From contig JAKPQM010000090.1 in the NCBI GenBank assembly GCA_029546925.1, positions 1 to 38,343 on the forward strand: a stretch of DNA of 38,343 nucleotides. The letters are read 5' to 3'. Below the pieces are notes generated by a model. It saw only the letters and a program-made list of their open reading frames with translations, did not search any database and was not told where the DNA came from. The DNA is from Actinomycetes bacterium (GTDB lineage: Bacteria > Actinomycetota > Coriobacteriia > Coriobacteriales > Atopobiaceae). The position numbers and the translations under genes were made by a program. Positions 23,776-31,009 of this stretch are shown one piece after another. The stretch's first letter is position 1. The number at the start of each line of letters is the position of its first letter.

Positions 23776-24045
23776 ATGGCGTGGAAGAAGCGACGGTTCC
23801 TCCGCGTGTTTTTTCAACGACATCCCCAGCTCACGGAGGATGAGGTGTGCTCTGCTTGGAACAATACCATTCGCTGGATTGAAAGAGCACGGAGCGTCTT
23901 CGATGAGACCGTCGCCGTTGGAGTATCTGACAATGGGAAGGTTCTGGAGATGGTTGGAGTCTTCCGTTCAGATGGCACATAGCCTATCTACCATGCGATG
24001 TGTCCGCCGACACAAGGCGCCATGAGGGAGATGGGGCTACGGTGA
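23776..24045 (+). pseudogene. Putative small toxin gene interrupted by an in-frame TAG
   Basis: From the ATG at 23776 the frame reads 68 codons (MAWKKRRFLRVFFQRHPQLT, WIERARSVFDE, VLEMVGVFRSDGT) to a TAG at 23980-23982. The same frame then continues PIYHAMCPPTQGAMREMGLR to a TGA at 24043. The two halves read as one protein: small TA toxins of this kind typically read VG..DG.W.IYHAM.PPT, so the TAG stands where a tryptophan is expected (TGG to TAG). The restored product would be about 89 residues. Its stop overlaps a GTG of the ribbon-helix-helix gene. The assignment as a toxin rests on size, partner and this remembered family pattern. Confidence 0.6.
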
Positions 24046-24056
24046 GGAATAACGAT

Positions 24057-24323
24057 ATGGCAGGAAAAGCCTACGACGGCACGGGGCTGACCGATGAGTT
24101 GCTCGATTCCATGGCCAAGGGATATGAGGACGGTACTTGGCCGGGACATGTAGGTGAGGTCCACGCTGGCAGACCCCGCTTCGGCGCGGAGCGGCTGGTG
24201 CCGGTCACCATCAAGATCGCCCCATCGGTATTGTCCGCCATCGACCAGTTCGCAGCCAATAGCGACGAGACGCGCTCGGAGGCAATGAGACAGATTATCG
24301 ATAGGGGTCTTGCAAAAGCGTAA
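24057..24323 (+). CDS. Ribbon-helix-helix (CopG-type) antitoxin
   Basis: An 88-residue protein from the ATG at 24057, with GAGGA 8 nt upstream; a GTG at 24042 overlapping the toxin stop is an alternative. The N-terminal half (YDGTGLTDELLDSMAKGYED, then GTWPG and AGRPR) is a linker found in many antitoxins. The C-terminal half, LVPVTIKIAPSVLSAIDQFA and TRSEAMRQIIDRGL, is a ribbon-helix-helix DNA-binding unit. It appears intact although its presumed toxin is interrupted. Confidence 0.78.
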   Translation: MAGKAYDGTGLTDELLDSMAKGYEDGTWPGHVGEVHAGRPRFGAERLVPVTIKIAPSVLSAIDQFAANSDETRSEAMRQIIDRGLAKA

Positions 24324-24362
24324 GCCGCCCGCGTCTCCCACTCCGCAAAGGTCACGGCGTCC

Positions 24363-25322
24363 CTACAGTTCCTTCTCCATGACCTCGTACACGAGGGTGG
24401 CTGCAGGAAGGTCGTCGCATGGCCCGATCTCCCACGTTTGAGTTCCAGTCACACGATAGCCCCTGTTAAGGTAGAAAGCTCTAGCTGGAACCGACGCCTC
24501 GAGGACAGCTGCCGAGTGCGAACGGGCCGCAATGGCCTCGAGCTCGTCCATGATTCGCGTCCCATATCCCTTACCCTGCTCCTCGGGCGGGACGAATACG
24601 CGCATGATGTGGTTTCCCTCAACCGTCCCGGTTCCCAAGATACGGTCGCCAACCTTTAGGATGAAAATCTTGCCCGCAGCGATATCAGCCTCGATCACGT
24701 CGAGGCTGTGCAGGCGGGAGAATGCCGCCACTACCGCCGGACCGTAGCAATCGGGATAGACCGCACGTAATGTCGCCTGAACGAGGTGATAGATCACGTC
24801 AGCGGAGTCGGGCGTCGCGATGCTGATCTCATAGCCGCAGAGGTTTCGCACCATGAGCCACTCGGTCTCATCCGCACCGTCACCGACGATGCGGAAGCCC
24901 ATGCGCTTGTATAGGCGCAGCGCCGGGTTTTCCTTCTGCACCGAGAGCGATGCGCGGGTATAGCCGGCCTCAAGCAGCTCGTCGAGCATGCGGCTCATCA
25001 TCGCGGTGCCGATCCCCCAGCCTCGATACGGCCTGTAGATCGAGATGGAGAACGACGGGGTCGCGGAGTCGATATGCCCGTACCCGTCGGTGGTGCGCAC
25101 CCAGCAAGCCCCGATGACCTCGCCGTCGACCTCGGCGACCAGCGCCCGATCGTCCGGCAGCGTGCCGAACCCCTCGAAGGCGGCACGGCACTTGGGATCG
25201 TTGTAGATGACGGAGCGCGGGAGCTTTCCCTCGAAGCCCTCCGGAATAAAGATCGCCTCGTAGAGGAAGTCCTCGAGCAGCGGCCACTCGTCCTGTCTGA
25301 TAGGCCTCACGATGTAGCTCAT
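24363..25322 (-). CDS. Tandem GNAT N-acetyltransferase
   Basis: A 319-residue protein with two consecutive GNAT domains. The first (about residues 1-150) has VIGACWVRTT, YRGWGIGTAMMSRMLDEL (the acetyl-CoA pyrophosphate loop) and NPALRLYKRMGFRIVG. The second (about 160-319) has ILGTGTVEGNHIMRVFVPPE, QGKGYGTRIMDELE and ARAFYLNRGYRVTG. Both loops keep the R/Q-x-x-G-x-G/A pattern, so both may bind acetyl-CoA. The substrate is unknown. The ATG at 25322 (MSYIVRPIRQDEW) is the family start. A fragment of a similar gene lies at 27319-27365. Confidence 0.87.
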   Translation of the reverse strand: MSYIVRPIRQDEWPLLEDFLYEAIFIPEGFEGKLPRSVIYNDPKCRAAFEGFGTLPDDRALVAEVDGEVIGACWVRTTDGYGHIDSATPSFSISIYRPYRGWGIGTAMMSRMLDELLEAGYTRASLSVQKENPALRLYKRMGFRIVGDGADETEWLMVRNLCGYEISIATPDSADVIYHLVQATLRAVYPDCYGPAVVAAFSRLHSLDVIEADIAAGKIFILKVGDRILGTGTVEGNHIMRVFVPPEEQGKGYGTRIMDELEAIAARSHSAAVLEASVPARAFYLNRGYRVTGTQTWEIGPCDDLPAATLVYEVMEKEL

Positions 25323-25448
25323 ACACTGCAGCCTTTCGTAGCAAGCGTTAATAGCTGGTACCCCTTTGGTGCCTGCGCATGCTCCCAAAACTCACGACGG
25401 TTTGGACAAGTCGAGGTTCATCGCATGCGCTCCCCTACTTCGGGAATC

Positions 25449-26339
25449 TCAATACGAGATGCGGAAGTAGTCGAGCATAGCTTTGAAGCGGTCTTGAGCG
25501 GCAAGGCAGGTATCGGTCAGGTACCCCTTTTCCCTATCCCACTCCTTGAGCCCGCGATAGTAGAGCGCCTTCATATCGTCGTAGATAATGAACGGCACGA
25601 CCCCGCAGCGCAGGCATTCCTTGAACATGACCAGCCTGCCAACGCGCCCGTTGCCGTCTTGGAACGGATGGATTCGCTCGAAGGCGACATGGAAATCGAC
25701 GATGTCGTCGATATCCTGCCGTAAGCTCGTCCCGTACGACTTAAGGAGGCGCTCTATCTCTCCGGCTACTTCCTCGGGAGACGTCGTTTCGCGCCCGTCG
25801 ACCTCATTGGGAACGCGCTTATAATCGCCGACGGCAAACCAATCCTTCGATGCGTCGCTCGTCGAGGATTTCAATATCCCGTGCAGATCCTTGATCATGC
25901 CCTGTGTGATGGGACTCTCGGCGTTGTCCAGCACGTAGTCGATCGCGCGGAAGTGGTTTGCCGTCTCCACGATGTCGTCTACCCGGACAGGCTCGCCCTC
26001 GATGCCGAAAGACAACGTCTCGAAGATCAGGCGCGTCTGGTCGAGCGAGAGCCTGCTGCCTTCGATGCGGTTGGAGTTGTAAGTGAGCTCGACTTGGACC
26101 TTGTGGTAGATCCCACCGGACACGCGCGATGCCTTCTCGTCACGCAACCGCTCGAGAAGGGGCGAGGCTTTCCCCATCCGGCTCTTCAATCTCCCGGGCT
26201 TTGCAGCGTCCTCCGGTATATTCCATGTTTTCCCGGTCAGGAACGCGCCGGGGACGCGCCCCTGCGCACAGTAGTTGCGCACGCTCCTCTCGGATACGCC
26301 CCATTTCTCGGCTATTCTCGAGGCAGAGAGAAACCCCAT
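25449..26339 (-). CDS. Fic-domain protein with N-terminal helix-turn-helix
   Basis: A 296-residue protein. Residues 1-45 are a MerR/HTH_17-like DNA-binding segment (LSASRIAEKWGVSERSVRNY, then FLTGKTWNIPEDA). An inhibitory helix motif follows (TYNSNRIEGSRLS, the S-x-x-x-E-G form), then the catalytic loop HPFQDGNGRVGR. Fic enzymes transfer AMP or other nucleotides to protein hydroxyls; the upstream motif keeps the site shut until relieved. The ATG at 26339 is chosen because the HTH begins there. A perfect 34-bp palindrome 54 bp upstream suggests self-control. Confidence 0.9.
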   Translation of the reverse strand: MGFLSASRIAEKWGVSERSVRNYCAQGRVPGAFLTGKTWNIPEDAAKPGRLKSRMGKASPLLERLRDEKASRVSGGIYHKVQVELTYNSNRIEGSRLSLDQTRLIFETLSFGIEGEPVRVDDIVETANHFRAIDYVLDNAESPITQGMIKDLHGILKSSTSDASKDWFAVGDYKRVPNEVDGRETTSPEEVAGEIERLLKSYGTSLRQDIDDIVDFHVAFERIHPFQDGNGRVGRLVMFKECLRCGVVPFIIYDDMKALYYRGLKEWDREKGYLTDTCLAAQDRFKAMLDYFRISY

Positions 26340-26392
26340 CGCTCCTCGCTTTCTATCGGCAAGAGCTGATAGGGCTATTTTAGCAAAATGCT

Positions 26393-26426
26393 CCAATAAT
26401 ATTGCCGATATCGGCAATATTATTGG
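26393..26426. promoter_or_regulatory. Perfect 34-bp palindrome upstream of the Fic gene
   Basis: CCAATAATATTGCCGAT and its exact complement meet with no spacer, centred on GATATC. A related half-site, TATCGGCAA, recurs nearer the gene at 26354-26362. An AT-rich TAAAAT that could serve as a -10 for the Fic gene lies between them. The site is well placed to be an operator for the protein's own HTH. Confidence 0.65.
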
Positions 26427-26563
26427 GCTCGCTCGATAGTGGCGCATGTCATTATATGTTCACCGGATGCCGCCTGGTTCAAAATCATCCGTTTCGTGCC
26501 ATCTCGTACAAATCACTCCAAAATCAACCTAAGGCCAACGAGCGTTTGCGAAAACGGCTTCGT

Positions 26564-26905
26564 CTAACCGCTTGCTATCTCGGCAAGAATCATAGTGATG
26601 GCAACGATATCTCTCTCAGTCAGGGTCCCGATGTAGCCGGTAGTACCGAGGTATCCTGACGGGATCTCGGCAATCCTGTCCGCCCGCGCTATCGAAGCCT
26701 TCTCGAGTCCGGCTTCTCTCCAGTCACGAATAAGATAGTCGTGCTCGAACTGCAGCTTGTTCGTTGCGGATGTCACCATCATGACGAGCAACCCGTAGCT
26801 ACACATATCAACCACGATGACGGGACGGTACTTGTGTCCCTTGCCTTCAGAATAGTCAAACCGTGCGTGCCAAATCTCCCAGACTTGGGGCGCACGATCA
26901 TTCAT
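26564..26905 (-). CDS. PemK/MazF-like toxin
   Basis: A 113-residue protein from the ATG at 26905: VWEIWHARFDYSEGKGHKYR, PVIVVDMCSYGLLVMMVTSA, then a basic segment and SGYLGTTGYIGTLTERDIV. The opening W-x-A-x-F-x(n)-R-P-V-I-V pattern and the following V-T-S-A strand are those of the PemK/MazF endoribonuclease fold. Its start overlaps the antitoxin stop by 8 bp. The antitoxin belongs to the RelB/DinJ family rather than to MazE, making this a mixed pair. Confidence 0.8.
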   Translation of the reverse strand: MNDRAPQVWEIWHARFDYSEGKGHKYRPVIVVDMCSYGLLVMMVTSATNKLQFEHDYLIRDWREAGLEKASIARADRIAEIPSGYLGTTGYIGTLTERDIVAITMILAEIASG

Positions 26906-27173
26906 CTTCGTCGTCCCAGTCAGCGGGAAGCACCGCAACGCCCTCGGCATTCAGCGCTGCATGGTAGGCCTTGGCCGAGATTGCTTCGTAGGAGGGTTTC
27001 TCCACGCGCAGGTTGAAGGGCAGTCCCCCGACTTCGATCGACTTGATGAGAAACATATTGATTGCATCCGACAGACTGAGGCCCCAGCGTGAGTAGACAC
27101 TCGTCGCCTCCGCTTTCACCTGGTCGGTGGTCCTAGTTTTGATCTCGGCTTTCCGCGCCGTAGTAGTAGCCAC
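26898..27173 (-). CDS. RelB/DinJ-family antitoxin
   Basis: A 91-residue protein with the ribbon-helix-helix of DinJ/RelB proteins: IKTRTTDQVKAEATSVYSRW and GLSLSDAINMFLIKSIEVGG, then GLPFNLRVEKPSYEA, the block that usually precedes the toxin-binding tail. The C-terminal tail is acidic (PADWDDEDE). I chose the GTG at 27173 because GGAGGG lies 6 nt upstream; an ATG at 27188 would put that ribosome binding site inside the gene. The promoter and repeated half-sites directly upstream show autoregulation. Confidence 0.85.
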   Translation of the reverse strand: MATTTARKAEIKTRTTDQVKAEATSVYSRWGLSLSDAINMFLIKSIEVGGLPFNLRVEKPSYEAISAKAYHAALNAEGVAVLPADWDDEDE

Positions 27174-27174
27174 A

Positions 27175-27231
27175 TGTACCCCTCCCATCTAATGTACCCA
27201 TAGTGTACCCTAAATGGGTATACCACGCAAG
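27175..27231 (-). promoter_or_regulatory. Promoter of the RelB-PemK pair with TGTACCC repeats
   Basis: On the minus strand TTGCGT (27225-27230) and TACACT (27202-27207) are separated by 17 bp and place transcription about 20 nt before the GTG at 27173. TGTACCC occurs three times (27175-27181, 27193-27199, 27204-27210) and an opposing GGGTATA at 27216-27222. The sites cover the spacer, the -10 and the start, as expected for an RHH antitoxin operator. Confidence 0.65.
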
Positions 27232-27318
27232 TAAGCTTGAAGGCATAGCATGCCGGATAGTGTAATCCGAGCGTGAAGATCTTTGGGAAATATAAACGGC
27301 TCCTGAAAGAAACGCGGT

Positions 27319-27365
27319 GAATCCCTCGAAAGCGGCACAGCACTTGGGGTCATCGTGGATGCCGT
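27319..27365 (-). pseudogene. Fragment of a GNAT acetyltransferase gene
   Basis: On the minus strand this stretch translates to DDPKCCAAFEGF, matching DPKCRAAFEGF of the intact tandem GNAT gene. The DNA is also clearly alike (compare 25167-25213). Nothing of the surrounding domain is recognisable, so it is a short relic or a leftover of a duplication. Confidence 0.6.
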
Positions 27366-27445
27366 CGCGTCGATCGTCCTGTAGTACGCCACTCGTCACA
27401 GTAACGCGACTTCCAATCCCCATCGTTCGCGGAGAGGGCACCCTG

Positions 27446-27751
27446 CTAGCGCCTCCTCTTCGGCTTCGGCAGCTGTGGAACCATGGCGGCAACCACCTCG
27501 GCGATGAGGGCCGGGTCCTCGCTATCCACGAGCATCATGGGCTTGGCGCTCTCGTAGGGGATCTGCTCCAGCGGAAACGAATCACGAGCGGCCGGCACAT
27601 CCTTCAGCAAGAACCTGTCGTCGTAGATGCCCCCGAAGAGGACTCCCTCGTTGTAGAGCAGGTATTCTCCCATCATCTCCCCATACGTAACGGAAGGCAC
27701 GTCCCGGAGCAGGTCGATCACATACTCCAAATAATCCTTGCTGCTGGCCAT
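27446..27751 (-). CDS. TfoX N-terminal domain protein
   Basis: A 101-residue protein: YLEYVIDLLRDVPSVTYGEM, then GEYLLYNEGVLFGGIYDDRF and ESAKPMMLVDSEDPALIAEV. This is the TfoX/Sxy N-terminal domain standing alone, without the C-terminal domain of the competence regulator. Such single-domain proteins are widespread and of unknown role, so competence should not be inferred. The ATG at 27751 precedes the family start (MASSKDYLEY). The C-terminus is basic (PKPKRRR). Confidence 0.85.
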   Translation of the reverse strand: MASSKDYLEYVIDLLRDVPSVTYGEMMGEYLLYNEGVLFGGIYDDRFLLKDVPAARDSFPLEQIPYESAKPMMLVDSEDPALIAEVVAAMVPQLPKPKRRR

Positions 27752-27928
27752 AGATCCTTCTTCCGCGCGAATCCGACGATGCTCTCTGCGGCCCTCCGTC
27801 ATCCGCCATGAAACCGACTGTGCTCAGTATGCCGTATCGTCCATGTAGGATCTCGTGGCATCCTTGACAGCCGCTATTCTCCCGTTCGGCCACGGATCGA
27901 ACGCACCATCAGGCTTTGCGCCCATCCC

Positions 27929-29545
27929 TCACTGATCTTGGAGCGAGATGCGCATCGCAGCCCTTCCGGCAAACACAGCAGAAACGAGAACTGCCAGCGC
28001 GATGGCTATACCCACCGCAGGGCCTGCATCACCCGCAAGCAACGTCGCCGCGGCCCCCGCAAGCGTCGCAAGCAAGCCCGCACTGATGCAGATGCCCACG
28101 CTCGCTGAGCGCTTGACCGGCTCGTACTCGCTCGACCAGTCGTAATGAGGACGTCGCACGTCCAAGAAAGCGCCTAGACATGAGGCCAGAGCCCCCATCG
28201 CCAACGGAGCAATGATGAGCAAGATAGCATCCGGCAACGTCTTTGCGATCCCGGCAGCGGCAATCGCCCCGGCAATCACGGAAACGGGTGCAGTGACGAG
28301 CAGGTTCAGCGCTATCCTTGCGCCGACTATCGTGGAGGAGGGCACCGGCGCGGTCTGCGCGATCCAGCGCGCGCTCCCCTCGAGCGAGGTCGATGCGGCG
28401 GTGAGCGACGTCATCGCCATGCAGAATGCCAAAGCCCAAGGAAGCGTTCCCGCCATCAGGGCACCGATCGTATCCCCGTCTGTTCCCGGAACGTTCATCG
28501 CGGATGCGACGACCTCGGGCCCGGCCACGGCAGCCGCGATAGCGGCAGCAAGCGCGAAAACGGGGCCGGGCGCGGTGTTCATGAAATATATCGGAGTCCC
28601 AAGCCATAGCCTGAACTCCTTGCGGATAAGGGCGGTCAGGGGCTTTCGAGGGGCGCCCGCCTTCATGGATGCGTCTCTGGCTTTCCGCAAGCCCCCAGAG
28701 GAGAGCAGGGAGTTCATGGGCACCAGGAAGATCGACAGCACGGCTACTGCGGCACCGCCAGATACGACCGAAGCGCCTGCATACAGCATGAGCGCGGGCA
28801 CACTTCCCCCTATCGCATCTGCTGCCCACGCGGCGGGCGGCCAAAACGTAGACACGGACTCCTTCACCTGCCCTCCCAGCGCGGCGAAGGCAGAAAGGTC
28901 TCCCTGATCGGACATGCCCGCGCCTCCCGTAGCGAGCATGATCCCCACCACGAGTGCGACCGTGGAGAGCACGCCGACGATGCCGAGCGCACGGTCGGCG
29001 AAGGGCATGCGCGATGCCACCCAAGCCGCGCAAAACGAAACGGCGAGGGCGAGCGCCAAAGGGATTGCCGGAGCCAGCAGCAGAACCAACGAGGAGACGA
29101 TGATGCTTGCGGGCACAGCGCCGACCGCAAGCAGGTACGCGGTCATAAGCGGCGTGCCCAGGACAAGGGAGCACACGAGGCCCATGCCGTAGAGCGGGGC
29201 GATGCGCGAGACGACCACAGTCCAAAGAGGAACGGGCATCGTGACGACGAGATCGAAGTCCTTGAGCCTGAACAGAAGCCCATTCGCCTTGATAAGCGTG
29301 GAGAACATGCAGCCCACACCTGCCGTCGCGACGGCGAGGCAGGGTAGCGCCTCCTCAGCGCCAAGCGCAACGAACGCCTGCCCGATCGCCCACATATACG
29401 CTACGGCATACACGGTAAGCAGGACGATGCCTATGGCAGCGAGCACGAGCTTCCGCTTCGCCTTCGGGTCATGCTCGTTCATCAGGCGGCCCACGCCGAA
29501 CGCACCGAGTGCCTGGACTTTGAGCAGGGGCACGAGGCTAGCCAT
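27929..29545 (-). CDS. Large ABC-2 type permease
   Basis: A 538-residue membrane protein with about twelve hydrophobic segments in two halves, joined by a soluble stretch near residues 290-310 (RKARDASMKAGAPRKPLTAL) and RKEFRLWLGTPIYFM. It appears to be a fused, double-length ABC-2 export permease. The start is the ATG at 29545, overlapping the ATPase gene by 8 bp; the frame stays open further upstream only as antisense of that gene. The substrate is unknown. No other gene follows in the operon. Confidence 0.82.
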   Translation of the reverse strand: MASLVPLLKVQALGAFGVGRLMNEHDPKAKRKLVLAAIGIVLLTVYAVAYMWAIGQAFVALGAEEALPCLAVATAGVGCMFSTLIKANGLLFRLKDFDLVVTMPVPLWTVVVSRIAPLYGMGLVCSLVLGTPLMTAYLLAVGAVPASIIVSSLVLLLAPAIPLALALAVSFCAAWVASRMPFADRALGIVGVLSTVALVVGIMLATGGAGMSDQGDLSAFAALGGQVKESVSTFWPPAAWAADAIGGSVPALMLYAGASVVSGGAAVAVLSIFLVPMNSLLSSGGLRKARDASMKAGAPRKPLTALIRKEFRLWLGTPIYFMNTAPGPVFALAAAIAAAVAGPEVVASAMNVPGTDGDTIGALMAGTLPWALAFCMAMTSLTAASTSLEGSARWIAQTAPVPSSTIVGARIALNLLVTAPVSVIAGAIAAAGIAKTLPDAILLIIAPLAMGALASCLGAFLDVRRPHYDWSSEYEPVKRSASVGICISAGLLATLAGAAATLLAGDAGPAVGIAIALAVLVSAVFAGRAAMRISLQDQ

Positions 29546-30293
29546 TGCGCGCCTCCCTCGCGAGCTCGAGGAACACCTGCTCGAGGCTCTCATCCCTGCG
29601 GACCTCATCGGTCGTCCCCAAACGGATGATGCTGCCCTGGCGGATGATCGCGATCGTGTCGCAGAGCTTCTCCACGGTGTCGAGCACGTGGCTCGAGAGG
29701 AAGATGGCGCTACCGCGCGACGTGAGCTCATGCATCATGGTGCGCAGCTCGTATGCCGCCTCGGGATCGAGCCCGACGAAGGGCTCGTCGAGCACGAGCA
29801 GCCGCGGCTCGTGGAGGAAAGCCCCGATCATGACGAGCTTTTGCCTCATGCCGTGCGAATACGCAGAAACCATCTCGCCGAGCCTGTCTTCTATCCCCAA
29901 GCGCTTGGCGTAGCCGTCTATGCGCCGTGCCCGCTCGTCGGAACCAACGCAGAACAGGTCCGCCACGTAGTCGAGGTATTGCATACCGGTGAGAAACCCG
30001 TAGACGTCCGGGCTGTCGGGCACGTAGGCGGTCACCTGCTTGCAGGCGACGGGATCCGTGCGGACCGATTTCCCGCAGATCCGGATATCGCCCTCATCGA
30101 AGGAAAGGGCGCCTGCGATAGAGCGGATGAGCGTCGTCTTGCCTGCGCCGTTGTGCCCCACAAAACCGAAGATGCTGCCGGGGAAGACTGAGAGCGAAAC
30201 GTCTTCGACAACCCGCTTTCCCCCGTAGCTCTTCGAGTAGCTCTCGACGACGAGAATCGGGGGATCCGGCTGACGCGCGCTGTCTGCGATCAT
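29538..30293 (-). CDS. ABC transporter ATP-binding protein
   Basis: A 251-residue ATPase: Walker A GHNGAGKTT, the Q-loop region ending YVPDSPDVYGFLT, signature AYSHGMRQKL, Walker B LLVLDEPFVGLDPEA and switch FLSSHVLDT. The SHGMRQK signature is typical of exporters of the ABC-2 group (drug or peptide export). It is translated from the ATG at 30293 with GAGGAGG upstream and is coupled to the permease. Its promoter shows an inverted repeat exactly in the spacer, so a repressor not encoded next to it probably controls the pair. Confidence 0.9.
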   Translation of the reverse strand: MIADSARQPDPPILVVESYSKSYGGKRVVEDVSLSVFPGSIFGFVGHNGAGKTTLIRSIAGALSFDEGDIRICGKSVRTDPVACKQVTAYVPDSPDVYGFLTGMQYLDYVADLFCVGSDERARRIDGYAKRLGIEDRLGEMVSAYSHGMRQKLVMIGAFLHEPRLLVLDEPFVGLDPEAAYELRTMMHELTSRGSAIFLSSHVLDTVEKLCDTIAIIRQGSIIRLGTTDEVRRDESLEQVFLELAREARNG

Positions 30294-30338
30294 CGATTGG
30301 CCTCCTCGGGTCCTGCCCTCGTTAGATAATCCGATTCT

Positions 30339-30368
30339 ATTATATCTGTTCTATTACAGATAGAGCAA
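30339..30368 (-). promoter_or_regulatory. Promoter of the ABC-2 operon with operator in the spacer
   Basis: On the minus strand TTGCTC (30363-30368), an 18-bp spacer and a consensus TATAAT (30339-30344) form a good sigma-A promoter. TATCTGT and ACAGATA (30343-30349 and 30356-30362) form a perfect 7-bp inverted repeat with a 6-bp gap that fills the spacer. The layout resembles operators of GntR/YtrA-type repressors. Confidence 0.65.
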
Positions 30369-30453
30369 GAATTAGAGATGGGTCTGCTGAAGTTCGCTTC
30401 TGTTCAACTGTCGGATCCTTGCGCACCGCCATCATTTGGCATCTCGTACGATT

Positions 30454-30468
30454 GGGGCAAAGTGCCCC
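30454..30468. repeat. Short hairpin GGGGCA-AAG-TGCCCC
   Basis: A 6-bp stem, extended to 7 bp by the flanking T-A pair, with a 3-nt loop. It stands alone in the interval 30369-30586, which otherwise shows no gene or motif. No T-tract follows. Confidence 0.4.
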
Positions 30469-30586
30469 AGATTATCCGCTTTCCTTTATACGTCGTTCAA
30501 TGCCGAATCAAAGCTCGAGCTTAGCCTGCATGCGAGACTACAGCAGGGTTCGGCTCTGAACCACGCATTAGAAATGCACATCCTCG

Positions 30587-30958
30587 TTAAGAAAAGAGGA
30601 GGTCTTCGATGAAGTATCCGTTCGCAAAACGAGTGTACATGCACGAACCACGCCTCATGAGCTCGGCATTCAGCCTATAGCACCAGTTGAGAACTACCTC
30701 AGATGACAACAGCTGTTCAAGTCCACTCAGAGATCTGAAAGAGGCACTGACCACATGGTTGGCGGCTCGGTATTTTATGGAGCGGAAGTTCCATCTCCTG
30801 AGGCCTTTGCAGCACCACGACTTGCTTCCGTCTCTAGAATCCTTCATGTTCAAATAGCCGAACACATCATGCTCGCCCTCTGAGAGAAAGCAGGTTAGCA
30901 CCTCGAGGTTCCCACATGAGATACAGGAAATCGGACCGCCGCTTCCCCTGTCCGGCAT
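30587..30958 (-). CDS. Hypothetical protein related to the 14138-14575 product
   Basis: A 123-residue protein with cysteines at ISCISCGNLEVLTC and SWCCKGLRRWNF. The segment KGLRRWNFRSIKYRAANHVV parallels KRGLQRWNFPFKSLEIAKLY of the Cys-rich protein at 14138-14575, though the rest differs; it is either a diverged relative or a degenerate copy. There is no membrane segment. The function is unknown. It lies about 50 bp downstream of an AbiEi relic on the same strand. Confidence 0.5.
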   Translation of the reverse strand: MPDRGSGGPISCISCGNLEVLTCFLSEGEHDVFGYLNMKDSRDGSKSWCCKGLRRWNFRSIKYRAANHVVSASFRSLSGLEQLLSSEVVLNWCYRLNAELMRRGSCMYTRFANGYFIEDLLFS

Positions 30959-31009
30959 TGCCGTTGCAGTCCAGAGTCGGCAAACAGTATCGCTCGGAGC
31001 TGGAATTGT

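Noticed and set aside
29546-29731. 62-codon N-terminal extension of the large ABC-2 permease
   Set aside because: It lies inside the ATPase gene in another frame and is Ser/Arg-rich; the ATG at 29545 starts the membrane protein.
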